A stretch of 64,000 bases of DNA from Nocardioidaceae bacterium. GTDB lineage: Bacteria; Actinomycetota; Actinomycetes; Propionibacteriales; Nocardioidaceae. Positions 8,713 to 16,137 of the stretch are shown piece by piece (within the stretch, counting starts at the first letter, position 1; each line of letters begins with the position of its first letter). The stretch lies in contig JAURVT010000005.1 of the NCBI GenBank assembly GCA_030655315.1, positions 1-64,000 of the forward strand, in the 5' to 3' direction. The notes beneath the pieces were generated by a model. It had not been told where the DNA came from, did no database searches, and saw nothing but the letters and a program-made list of their open reading frames with translations. The position numbers were made by a program, and so were the translations under genes.

Positions 8713-9384
8713 TCAGCCTTCGCGGGTCAGCCGATATCCCATGCCGCGGACGGTGGCCACGAAGTCGGCCCCGAGCTTCTTGCGCAGGTAGCCCACGTAG
8801 ACGTCGACGACGTTGGAGCCGGGGTCGAAGTCGTAGCCCCAGACGTGCGAGAGCAGCTGCTCGCGGGAGAGCACCTGACCGGGGTTGGTGAGGAAGACCT
8901 CGGCGAGCTTGAACTCGCGGGCCGACAGCTCGACCTGCTTCCCGCCGACCCAGGCATGGCGCTCACGCAGGTCGATCTTGACGTCGCCGCGCTCCATGAC
9001 GTCGGACACCGCCGCCGCACCGGCGTGCGAGCGCAGCCGGAGCCGGACCCGGGCGAGCAGCTCGTCGAACCGGAACGGCTTGGACATGTAGTCCGCGGCT
9101 CCGCCCTCCAGCGCAGCGACCGTGTCGGTGACGGAGTCGCGCGCGGTCAGGACGATGACGGGCAGGTCGGGGCGCTCGGCGCTGACCCGCTCCAGGATGG
9201 TGAAGCCGTCCATCCCCGGCAGGCCGATGTCGAGCACGACGAGGTCGAACTCGCCGGTGAGGGCGTAGTCGAGGCCGGTGATGCCGTCCTCGACGACCGT
9301 GGGCGTGTAGCCGTCGGCCTTGAGCCCCTTGGAGACGAACGACGCGATGCGCGGCTCGTCCTCGACGATCAGGATCCGGTTCAC
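8713..9384 (-). CDS. OmpR-family two-component response regulator
   Basis: The 223-residue product has a receiver domain (acidic pocket Glu8-Asp9, phospho-acceptor Asp52 in VVLDIGLPG, Lys in MSKPF) and a C-terminal winged helix (VWGYDFDPGSNVVDVYVGYLRKKL) typical of OmpR/PhoB regulators. The GTG start overlaps the histidine-kinase stop by 4 bases, which marks the two as cognate partners. Tandem 11-nt repeats upstream of the operon's first gene and upstream of the secreted repeat protein at 6730 are good candidates for its binding sites, implying autoregulation. Confidence 0.95.
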   Translation of the reverse strand: MNRILIVEDEPRIASFVSKGLKADGYTPTVVEDGITGLDYALTGEFDLVVLDIGLPGMDGFTILERVSAERPDLPVIVLTARDSVTDTVAALEGGAADYMSKPFRFDELLARVRLRLRSHAGAAAVSDVMERGDVKIDLRERHAWVGGKQVELSAREFKLAEVFLTNPGQVLSREQLLSHVWGYDFDPGSNVVDVYVGYLRKKLGADFVATVRGMGYRLTREG

Positions 9385-10841
9385 GCGCCCATCCTCGCTG
9401 TGCTGCTGGTCGTGGAGTCGGTCTGGGTGGTGGTCGGGTCCTCGACCGCCAGGGGGACGCGCACGCGGAAGGTGGCGCCGACGACGGTGTCGTCGAGGAC
9501 GACGGTGCCTCCGTGGGCGTCGGCGATGGCCGAGACGATGGACAGCCCGAGGCCGAAGCCGTCGTCGCCGCCCGAGCCGGCGCCCCGCTGGAACCGGTCG
9601 AAGATCCGGTCGCGGTCGTCGGGTGCGACGCCGGACCCGGTGTCGCGGACCCACAGCTCGAGGTCGCCGTGGGCGACGCGGGAGCCGACGGCGACCTCGT
9701 CGCCGGGACCTGTGTGGCGCACCGCGTTGTGGGCGAGCTGGAGCAGGGCCTGGGTGAGGCGCTGGCCGTCGACCGGTGCGGTGACGTCGGCCCGCTGGTC
9801 CAGGGTCCAGCGACGCGGAGCGAGGGCCCGGCACTTCTCCAGCACGTCGACGGTGAGCACGCCGACGTCGACGGGCCGGGCCACGACGAAGTCGGGACGC
9901 CGCGACTTCGCGAGCAGGAGCAGCTCGTCGACGAGCCGCGACATCCGGTCGATCTCGTCGACGAGGAGCGCGCGGGTGGAGCTCACGTCGTCGGGGTCGT
10001 GCACGTCGAGCAGCTCGAGGTGCCCGCGGAGCACGGTCAACGGCGTGCGGAGCTCGTGCCCGGCGTCGTCGAGGAGGTGCCGCTGCTGCTCGAAGGAGCC
10101 CTGCAGGCGGTCGAGCATCTCGTTCACCGTCACGGTCAGCTCGGTGAGGTCGTCGTTGCCGCTCGGCTCGATCCGCCCGGAGAGGTCGCCCTCGGAGATC
10201 TGCTGGGTGGTCTCGCGCAGCCGCCGGACGGGTGCGAGCAGCCGGCCCGCGACGAACCAGGCGGCCCCGATGATCACGAGCAGGGCGACGCCGGCGATGA
10301 ACGCATAGGTGCCGATGACGTTGCGCAGCTCGGCACGGGCCGCGGTGACGTTGTGGGTGACGGCGAAGGCCGCCTCGGTGGAGCCGCCGCGGACCGGCAG
10401 GACGGCCAGGGCGTAGGTGTCGCCGCCCACCGACAGGGAGCGTGAGCCGCCGCCGGTGGACCGCAGCTCGTCCACGGCGTCGCCGAAGGCGGTCGAGTCG
10501 CGGAGGGGACGGACGTCGGCGCCGCCCTGGTAGCGCGTCCTCCCCGTCCCGAGGTAGCCGAAGAGGATCTCGTTCTGGGCCGGCAGGTTGCGCTGGAGGA
10601 AGGTCTGCAGGAGACGGTCCGCGCTCGTGAACGGCTCGCCCGTGTCGGGGTCGACGCCCTGGGCCTGGTAGGCGCGTACCTCGCCCATCTCCTGGGCCAT
10701 CTCGCTCGCGATGGTCCGGTCGAGCCGCCCGAGCTCGACGGTGTAGACCGCGAACCCGGCGCCGGCGAGGGCGAGCGCGGTGAGGACGGCGACGGCAGCG
10801 GTGATCCGTGCACGGACGGAGAACGCGGACAGTCGCTTCAT
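9381..10841 (-). CDS. Membrane sensor histidine kinase
   Basis: The 486-residue product has TM1 at about residues 14-34, an extracytoplasmic sensor of about 130 residues, TM2 near 170-190 and a HAMP linker. The HisKA H-box is GHELRTPL with phospho-acceptor His262. The ATPase domain shows the N-box (AHNAVRH), DTGSG and GFGLGLSIV. The ATG at 10841 was chosen because it begins a standard TM1; the upstream extension is low-complexity shadow sequence. The gene overlaps the regulator by 4 bases and follows the Asp-rich protein gene by 52 nt. The sensed signal is unknown. Confidence 0.95.
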   Translation of the reverse strand: MKRLSAFSVRARITAAVAVLTALALAGAGFAVYTVELGRLDRTIASEMAQEMGEVRAYQAQGVDPDTGEPFTSADRLLQTFLQRNLPAQNEILFGYLGTGRTRYQGGADVRPLRDSTAFGDAVDELRSTGGGSRSLSVGGDTYALAVLPVRGGSTEAAFAVTHNVTAARAELRNVIGTYAFIAGVALLVIIGAAWFVAGRLLAPVRRLRETTQQISEGDLSGRIEPSGNDDLTELTVTVNEMLDRLQGSFEQQRHLLDDAGHELRTPLTVLRGHLELLDVHDPDDVSSTRALLVDEIDRMSRLVDELLLLAKSRRPDFVVARPVDVGVLTVDVLEKCRALAPRRWTLDQRADVTAPVDGQRLTQALLQLAHNAVRHTGPGDEVAVGSRVAHGDLELWVRDTGSGVAPDDRDRIFDRFQRGAGSGGDDGFGLGLSIVSAIADAHGGTVVLDDTVVGATFRVRVPLAVEDPTTTQTDSTTSSTARMGA

Positions 10842-10893
10842 GGCAGCGTCCAGCCTAGGGTGCCGCAGCGTGGCGGACCGCGCCCTGAGCGGC

Positions 10894-11244
10894 CTAGTCG
10901 TCGTCGGCGTCGTCGCGGTCGTCGTCATCGTCGTCGAGGTCGCGGGTCTCCGAGCCCGACTTCTCGAAATCGTCGTCGTCGCGGTCGTCGTCATCGTCGT
11001 CGTCCCCGCGCGGGGTGGGCGCGGCCGTGGTCGGCGCGGTGGACGGGCCCGGGGCGGTCGTCGCGGGGGCACCGGTGGTGGGGGCGTCGGTGGTGGGGGA
11101 GGTGGTGGGCGGGGCGACCGTGACCGCGTCGCCCACGTCGGGCAGCGGCGAGGACGAGGTGAGGGCGCGGGCGCCGACGATCCCCCCGAGCACCATCACG
11201 ACGACGGCGAGCACCGCGAGTCCGATCTTCGTGTGGCCGGTCAT
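10894..11244 (-). CDS. Small membrane-anchored Asp-rich exported protein
   Basis: The 116-residue product has a short cytoplasmic MTGHTK, one transmembrane or signal segment (about residues 7-28), a Pro/Thr/Ala linker, and an extracytoplasmic tail containing long Asp runs (DDDDDDD and DDDDDD) punctuated by Arg. No domain family is recognised. It heads the minus-strand unit with the histidine kinase and response regulator. Possible roles are cation binding or acting as an accessory to the sensor; both are inference. The Asp runs are encoded by near-perfect GAC repeats, prone to slippage. The start is placed at ATG 11244, directly after a CAGGCT hexamer. Confidence 0.8.
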   Translation of the reverse strand: MTGHTKIGLAVLAVVVMVLGGIVGARALTSSSPLPDVGDAVTVAPPTTSPTTDAPTTGAPATTAPGPSTAPTTAAPTPRGDDDDDDDRDDDDFEKSGSETRDLDDDDDDRDDADDD

Positions 11245-11250
11245 GGGGAC

Positions 11251-11294
11251 AGCCTGGTCCCGGCGGGTCAGGACACCATGAGACCTTGATGAGA
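11251..11294 (-). promoter_or_regulatory. Three 11-nt direct repeats plus -10 hexamer upstream of the two-component operon
   Basis: Read on the minus strand, the units are TCTCATCAAGG (11294-11284), TCTCATGGTGT (11283-11273) and a degenerate CCTGACCCGCC (11272-11262). A 5-nt spacer and CAGGCT (11256-11251) follow, 6 nt before the ATG at 11244. Unit length, spacer and hexamer match the promoter at 6642-6685, suggesting one regulator binds both. Confidence 0.6.
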
Positions 11295-11325
11295 AGACTC
11301 TTACCCGCCGTGGGAGAGTGAGCCC

Positions 11326-12297
11326 GTGGACGTGTGGCACGAGGTCGTCGGGGTCACGTCCCTCCCGCTCCCGGGACGCTGCGTGGTGTCGGTCGGCAAC
11401 TTCGACGGCGTGCACCGTGGGCACCAGCACGTGCTGAAGCGTGCTCGCGAGCTCGCCGCGACCCTGTCGGCGTCGTCGGGCGAGCAGCTCCCCGTGGTGG
11501 CCGCGACCTTCGAGCCGCACCCGCTGGCCGTGCTCGCCCCCGACCGTGCCCCCCTGAGGCTCACCACCCCCGGCCAGCGCGCCCGGCTGCTGCGCGAGGC
11601 GGGGGCCGACGTCGTCTGCTCCCTGGCCTTCTCCCACGAGATGGCGGCCTGGACGCCCGAGGAGTTCGTGCGCCACGTGATGGTGGACCAGCTGCACGCC
11701 GCCGGGGTCGTGGTCGGCGAGAACTTCCGCTTCGGGCACCGGGCGGCCGGTGACGTCGCGCTGCTCGCCGCGCTGGGTCGCGAGCACGACTTCGTCGTCG
11801 AGGCGCTGCCGCTGGACGGCGGCTCGCGTCCGTGGTCGTCGACGCTGGTGCGCCAGATGCTCGCCGCCGGCGACGTCGAGGGCGCCGCCGACGTGCTCGG
11901 CCACGCCCCGGCGGTCGAGGGTGTCGTGGTGCGCGGCGACCAGCGCGGCCGCGAGCTCGGCTACCCGACCGCCAACCTGCCGGTCGCCGCCGGCTTCGCG
12001 GTGCCCACCGACGGCGTCTACGCCGGCTGGCTGCGCCGGCTCGACGAGCCCGGGTCGGCGCCGCTCCCGGCCGCGGTGAGCGTCGGCACCAACCCCACCT
12101 TCGACGGGCTCGAGCGGCGGGTGGAGTCCTACGTGCTCGACCGGACGGACCTCGCGCTCTACGGCGCCCTGGTCGAGGTGAGCCTGGTCGGCCGGATCCG
12201 CGGCCAGGTGCGCTTCGACGGCATCGACCCCCTGCTGGTGCAGATGGCCGACGACGTCGACCGCACCCGGCGGCTGCTGTCCGGTGACCCTGCCTGA
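11326..12297 (+). CDS. ribF: Bifunctional riboflavin kinase / FAD synthetase
   Basis: RibF converts riboflavin to FMN and then FAD. The 323-residue product has the N-terminal nucleotidyltransferase motif GNFDGVHRGHQ, the ENFRFGHRAAGD segment, and the C-terminal riboflavin-kinase motif GRELGYPTANL. Later, GTNPTFDG and E-S-Y are also conserved. The GTG at 11326 gives the standard N terminus. The stop lies inside the next gene, which overlaps by 14 nt, so the two are co-translated. In actinobacteria ribF normally sits between truB and rpsO, as here except for the inserted genes. Confidence 0.97.
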   Translation: MDVWHEVVGVTSLPLPGRCVVSVGNFDGVHRGHQHVLKRARELAATLSASSGEQLPVVAATFEPHPLAVLAPDRAPLRLTTPGQRARLLREAGADVVCSLAFSHEMAAWTPEEFVRHVMVDQLHAAGVVVGENFRFGHRAAGDVALLAALGREHDFVVEALPLDGGSRPWSSTLVRQMLAAGDVEGAADVLGHAPAVEGVVVRGDQRGRELGYPTANLPVAAGFAVPTDGVYAGWLRRLDEPGSAPLPAAVSVGTNPTFDGLERRVESYVLDRTDLALYGALVEVSLVGRIRGQVRFDGIDPLLVQMADDVDRTRRLLSGDPA

Positions 12298-13270
12298 GGT
12301 CCGCGCCCTGGAGGCGTGGTTCGACGACAACGGCCTGCCCTACCTGGTCGCCGGTCGTGCCCACGACCTCGAGGCCTGGCTCGGCAACCGCCGGATCGTC
12401 GCGTTCCTCGTCGTGCTGCTCGCCGTCAGCGTCGCCGCCGGGGTGGGGGTCGCAGAGCTGAGCGAGTCCGGCTCGATCGGGACGCTGGTCGGCTGCGTGC
12501 TGTTCGCGGCGGTCGCCGCGTTCTACGCCGGCGGACTGCTGCGCATGACCGTGGTGCTGCGGTGGGCGGTGCGTCGCTCGCTGGGGTCGCTCGGCCTCCT
12601 CGTGCCGCTGGCCACCCGGGCGCTGCCGCTGCTGCTCCTGTTCATCACGTTCCTGTTCATCAACACCGAGGTCTGGCAGGTGGGCTCGAGCCTCCCGCGC
12701 CCGTCGCTGTGGGCGATCGTGCTGCTCTTCGCGGGGCTGGCCACGGTCTTCCTGCTGGTGCGCCTGCCCGACGAGGTGCGCGCCGTCGCGGCCGAGACGC
12801 GCGGCGAGCGGCTCGTCGAGGCGTGTGCCGGCACCCCGGCCGAGGGGATGGTCCGGGCCGTCCTCGACGAGGCCGGTGACACCGAGGCGCCCGAGCTGCC
12901 GCGGCTGGCGCGCGTCAACCTGGTGCTCGTCCTGCTGTTCAGCCAGGCGGTGCAGGTGCTGCTGCTCACCGTCGCGGTGCTCGTGTTCCTGCTCTGCTTC
13001 GGCAGCCTCGCGATCCGCGACGAGGTGATCGTGTCCTGGCTGTCGCGCGACCCGGCCCCGCTGACGCTCTTCGGTGGCCTGCAGGTGCCGTTCGTCAGCA
13101 ACGACCTGTTCCAGGTCAGCCTGTTCCTGGCGTCGTTCGCCGGCCTCTACTTCACCGTCTACGCCGTCACCGACTCCACCTACCGTGAGCAGTTCTTCTC
13201 CGCGGTCGCGCGCGAGCTGGCCCGCGCGGTGGCGGTCAGCACCGTCTACCAGGCGGCGCTGCGTCGCTGA
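12284..13270 (+). CDS. Uncharacterised multi-pass membrane protein downstream of ribF
   Basis: The 328-residue product has a soluble N-terminal segment (WFDDNGLPYLV), then about six or seven hydrophobic helices with LLLLFITFLFINTEVWQ as a distinctive stretch, and an amphipathic C terminus. I do not recognise a named family. The GTG start overlaps ribF by 14 nt, indicating translational coupling. Its stop is 1 nt from the stop of the converging SGNH gene, with no room for a separate terminator. No function is proposed. Confidence 0.85.
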   Translation: MTLPEVRALEAWFDDNGLPYLVAGRAHDLEAWLGNRRIVAFLVVLLAVSVAAGVGVAELSESGSIGTLVGCVLFAAVAAFYAGGLLRMTVVLRWAVRRSLGSLGLLVPLATRALPLLLLFITFLFINTEVWQVGSSLPRPSLWAIVLLFAGLATVFLLVRLPDEVRAVAAETRGERLVEACAGTPAEGMVRAVLDEAGDTEAPELPRLARVNLVLVLLFSQAVQVLLLTVAVLVFLLCFGSLAIRDEVIVSWLSRDPAPLTLFGGLQVPFVSNDLFQVSLFLASFAGLYFTVYAVTDSTYREQFFSAVARELARAVAVSTVYQAALRR

Positions 13271-13271
13271 C

Positions 13272-14258
13272 TCAGCGTGCCGCCTGCGCCTCGAGCAGCG
13301 ACGCGAGACGGTTCGCGTCGGGCGACCCGGTGGGGGCGCCGGTGTCGAACGGCACCACCCCCGCAGGAGCGGGATCGCCGGTGAGTGTGCGGTAGGACTC
13401 GGCGGCGATGCCCCGCATGCCGCTGGCGAAGGGGTGGAAGTACAGGGCGCGCAGCGGCTTGGTGGTGGCGCCGTTGACCCAGGCGTCGCGCCCGGCGCAG
13501 GCGTCGTGGCCGGCCGACGCGCGGCCGAGGTCGACGAAGGTCGCGCCCGCCCCGGCGGTCGCGTCACGCAGCGACGCGTTGAGCGCGGCCTGCACCTGAC
13601 GTCCCCACGCGTAGTCGCCGCGGGCGAACGGCACGTCGGTGCAGGTGCCGCTCGCGGGGAGCAGGTCGAGGTAGCCGACGACGGCCACGCGCGCGTCGGG
13701 CGAACGCCGCTCGATCGCCGCGAGCACGTCCGCCACGCGGCCCTCGATCGCGGCGGCGTCGCGCAGCTTGGTGTCCACGCCGTCGACGGTGAACCGGTCC
13801 TTGCAGGGGGTGCCCTCGGGGTCGGAGTCGCGGACCTCCTGGCAGACCTCGATCAGGTCGCCGAACAGGCTGAAGTCGTTGCCGCCGATGCCGAGCGTCA
13901 CCAGGTCGGTGCCCGCGTCGAGCGCGTCCAGCTGGGCCGGGTTGACGCCCGCGAAGGTGGTCTGCGGGGCCGTCATGTCGCCGGTCTCGGCGGCCGAGCA
14001 GCTGACGTCGGTGTAGCGGGCGACGTGCAGCGCCGACGCGAGGTAGGCCGGGTAGTTGCGGACGGACCGGGCGCAGCCGAGCGGGTCGAGCCGCTGCAGG
14101 GGGATCAGCGGCCCCGCGGTGAACGAGTCGCCGAGCGCCACGTAGTCGTCGTAGGGCCGGTCGGTGCCACCGGCGGTCGCGGCACCCGCCGGGACGAGGA
14201 CCGCCGCGGCGGCGGCGAGCGCGGTGACGGCGGCGGTGACGGCAGGACGGAGTCGCAC
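13272..14258 (-). CDS. Secreted SGNH/GDSL-type lipase or esterase
   Basis: The 328-residue product begins with a Sec signal peptide ending near AGAATA. It carries SGNH block I (ALGDSFTAGP, nucleophile Ser), block III (IGGNDF) and a C-terminal Asp-x-x-His-type block (YFHPFASGM). Cys pairs suggest disulfides, as in the Streptomyces SGNH lipase family (NCBI SEST-like). It probably hydrolyses ester lipids or acylated polymers outside the cell. The GTG start gives the complete signal peptide. It is clearly paralogous to the next gene at 14331-15380. Confidence 0.9.
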   Translation of the reverse strand: MRLRPAVTAAVTALAAAAAVLVPAGAATAGGTDRPYDDYVALGDSFTAGPLIPLQRLDPLGCARSVRNYPAYLASALHVARYTDVSCSAAETGDMTAPQTTFAGVNPAQLDALDAGTDLVTLGIGGNDFSLFGDLIEVCQEVRDSDPEGTPCKDRFTVDGVDTKLRDAAAIEGRVADVLAAIERRSPDARVAVVGYLDLLPASGTCTDVPFARGDYAWGRQVQAALNASLRDATAGAGATFVDLGRASAGHDACAGRDAWVNGATTKPLRALYFHPFASGMRGIAAESYRTLTGDPAPAGVVPFDTGAPTGSPDANRLASLLEAQAAR

Positions 14259-14302
14259 GGGTGCTCCCAGGGTCGGCTACCGGTCGGTGTACCCCGTCGA
14301 CG

Positions 14303-14318
14303 CCGGGTCCAAACCCGG
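14303..14318. terminator. Small hairpin between the two SGNH genes
   Basis: CCGGGT (14303-14308) pairs with ACCCGG (14313-14318) around CCAA. It could terminate the upstream minus-strand SGNH transcript; no T-run is present. Confidence 0.35.
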
Positions 14319-14330
14319 ACGGGACGCCGG

Positions 14331-15380
14331 CTAGGAGGCAGGTGCGGCGCCGGCCAGGCGCGCGGCCAGCTGCTTCTGGTCGGCCGTCGACATCGTGGGC
14401 GCGCCGCTGTCGTAGGGGGTGGTGGCCCGCTCGACGCGCCCGGTGAGCGCCTCGACGACCTCGCTCGCGGTGGCCTGCATGCCCTCGCGGAACGGGTGGA
14501 ACGACAGCGCCCGCTCGGCGTCGAGCTCGCTGCCGTTGATCCAGGCGTCGTCGCCGGCGCAGGCGCTGTGCTCGCGCGAGGGGCCGAAGGTGTCGACGTA
14601 GGTGGCGCCGGACCCCTCGGCCGCACGACGCAGCGACCCGTTGAGCGAGCGCTCGACGTCGCTGGCCCAGGCGTAGTCGCCCGCCGCGAACGGGACGGTG
14701 GGGCAGGTGCCGGACGCGGGCAGGATGCGCGGGTAGCCGACCACGACCACCTCGGCGTCGGGGGCCCGGCGTGCCACCTCCGCCAGCACGGCGGCCACGC
14801 GGTCGCCCACCTCCTCGGTCCGCCCGAGCAGCGTGTCGGTGCCGCCGCGCTCGAACGAGGCCCGGCACGGCGCGCCCGCGGGGTCCTGCTGCGCCAGCCG
14901 CGAGCACGTCTGCGTCAGCTGGGCGAAGATCCCGAAGTCGTTGCCGCCGATGCCGAGCGTCACCAGGTCGGTGTCGGCGGTGACGGCGTCGAGCTGGGGG
15001 ACGTTGGTGCCGAAGCCGGTGTCCTGGGTGGCCGTCATGTCGGCGGTCTCGGCGCCCTGGCAGCTGACGTCGGTGTAGCTGCCGACGCGCAGCAGCTCGG
15101 CCACGTAGGCCGGGTAGTTCGACGTCGAGCGGGCGCACCCGACCGGGTCCAGACGGACCAGCGGGACGAACGGCCCGGAGGTGTAGGAGTCGCCGAGCGC
15201 CACGTACTGGTCGTACGCGCCGCCGGGCGTCGCCGACGTCGTCGGCGCGGGGCTCGCGTCGGCGGTGCGCGACGACGGGACGGCGGCGTCGTCGGCCGGG
15301 CCCGACCCGCTGCACGCCGTCAGGCCGAGCAGCACCGCCAGGGCGAGCCCGACGACGGGGGAGAGGGAGGGCCGAGGCAT
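14331..15380 (-). CDS. SGNH/GDSL-type esterase, predicted lipoprotein
   Basis: The 349-residue paralogue of the adjacent gene shares the ALGDSYTSGP, RLDPVGCARS, NYPAY, YTDVSC and IGGNDF blocks with it. Its N terminus is a lipoprotein signal with lipobox LTAC followed by a Ser/Pro/Ala linker, so it should be lipid-anchored whereas its neighbour is released. The pair looks like a tandem duplication with divergent localisation. The C-terminal SFHPFREGM supplies the catalytic His region. The substrate is unknown. Confidence 0.9.
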   Translation of the reverse strand: MPRPSLSPVVGLALAVLLGLTACSGSGPADDAAVPSSRTADASPAPTTSATPGGAYDQYVALGDSYTSGPFVPLVRLDPVGCARSTSNYPAYVAELLRVGSYTDVSCQGAETADMTATQDTGFGTNVPQLDAVTADTDLVTLGIGGNDFGIFAQLTQTCSRLAQQDPAGAPCRASFERGGTDTLLGRTEEVGDRVAAVLAEVARRAPDAEVVVVGYPRILPASGTCPTVPFAAGDYAWASDVERSLNGSLRRAAEGSGATYVDTFGPSREHSACAGDDAWINGSELDAERALSFHPFREGMQATASEVVEALTGRVERATTPYDSGAPTMSTADQKQLAARLAGAAPAS

Positions 15381-15438
15381 GCCACCATGCTGTCAGCAGG
15401 GTGTCTGCGGCAATTAGGACGCCCCGAGGGCCCGCTGA

Positions 15439-15444
15439 TAGGCT
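15439..15444 (+). promoter_or_regulatory. Probable -10 element for rpsO
   Basis: TAGGCT lies in the 150-nt gap between the divergent SGNH gene and rpsO and would give an untranslated leader of about 80 nt. A ribosomal-protein autoregulatory leader is plausible, but no specific S15-binding structure was identified. Confidence 0.35.
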
Positions 15445-15530
15445 GGTCGGTGCCGTCGAACGGCCACGGATCGTAGTGCCCGGGTGAACAGGCCCCGGCG
15501 CGCCGTGCAACGACACCTCGAGAGGAACAC

Positions 15531-15821
15531 GTGGCAACGAAGTCTGTCCCGAACCCCCTGAAGGACGCCTCCAAGGCGGACATCATCTCGCAGTACGCGA
15601 CGGCCGAAGGCGACACCGGGTCCCCCGAGGTCCAGATCGCGCTCCTCACCGGTCGCATCGCGCACCTCACCGAGCACCTGAAGGAGCACAAGCACGACCA
15701 CCACAGCCGTCGTGGTCTCCTCCTCCTCGTCGGTCAGCGTCGCCGTCTTCTCAACTACCTGCAGAAGACCGACATCGGGCGTTACCGCTCGCTGATCGAG
15801 CGTCTCGGTCTGCGTCGCTGA
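15531..15821 (+). CDS. rpsO: Ribosomal protein S15
   Basis: S15 binds 16S rRNA helices in the central domain and is an early assembly protein of the 30S subunit. The 96-residue product contains the signature segments [26 protein letters not shown] and [11 protein letters not shown]. It starts at GTG 15531 after a GAGAGGAACAC ribosome-binding region. The order rpsO-pnp is conserved in most bacteria. A strong hairpin follows the stop. Confidence 0.97.
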   Translation: MATKSVPNPLKDASKADIISQYATAEGDTGSPEVQIALLTGRIAHLTEHLKEHKHDHHSRRGLLLLVGQRRRLLNYLQKTDIGRYRSLIERLGLRR

Positions 15822-15827
15822 CCGCGT

Positions 15828-15863
15828 GACGAGCGGCCCTCCACCACGGAGCGGCCGCTCGTC
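15828..15863 (+). terminator. Perfect 11-bp hairpin after rpsO
   Basis: GACGAGCGGCC (15828-15838) pairs perfectly with GGCCGCTCGTC (15853-15863) around a 14-nt loop, starting 7 nt after the rpsO stop. It could terminate or be an RNA-processing site, since the rpsO-pnp intergenic hairpin of Streptomyces is cut by RNase III. Confidence 0.6.
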
Positions 15864-16137
15864 CCGTACCGGGCGCGAGCAGCACCCGCACCACCTCGCA
15901 CGAACCCGCACCACCTGAGCAGCACCCATCATCAGCGGAGCAGCCGCACGGCACCGCGAACGCTCGGTCCTCGGTAGTGGCTCTCGGAGCTCCCTGCACC
16001 TGCAGGGATCCGCGGGCCTCGATCGAAGACCGACACCAGGCCCGGCCCGCCACGACGGCCCGCCGGCCGCACGCCTCGCCGGCGTGCACCGCTCCGCACG
16101 ACGCGCACGGCAACGAGCCGTGCCAGGAAGGGGCCCC
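15864..16137 (+). promoter_or_regulatory. Long rpsO-pnp intergenic leader with a second hairpin
   Basis: This stretch before pnp has no coding potential that I trust. It contains two copies of CCCGCACCACCT about 20 nt apart, a possible TAGTGG hexamer near 15975, and a perfect stem TCCCTGCA/TGCAGGGA with a 2-nt loop at 15991-16008. Such leaders of pnp are classical targets of RNase III/PNPase autoregulation in other bacteria; here that is inference. Confidence 0.45.
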
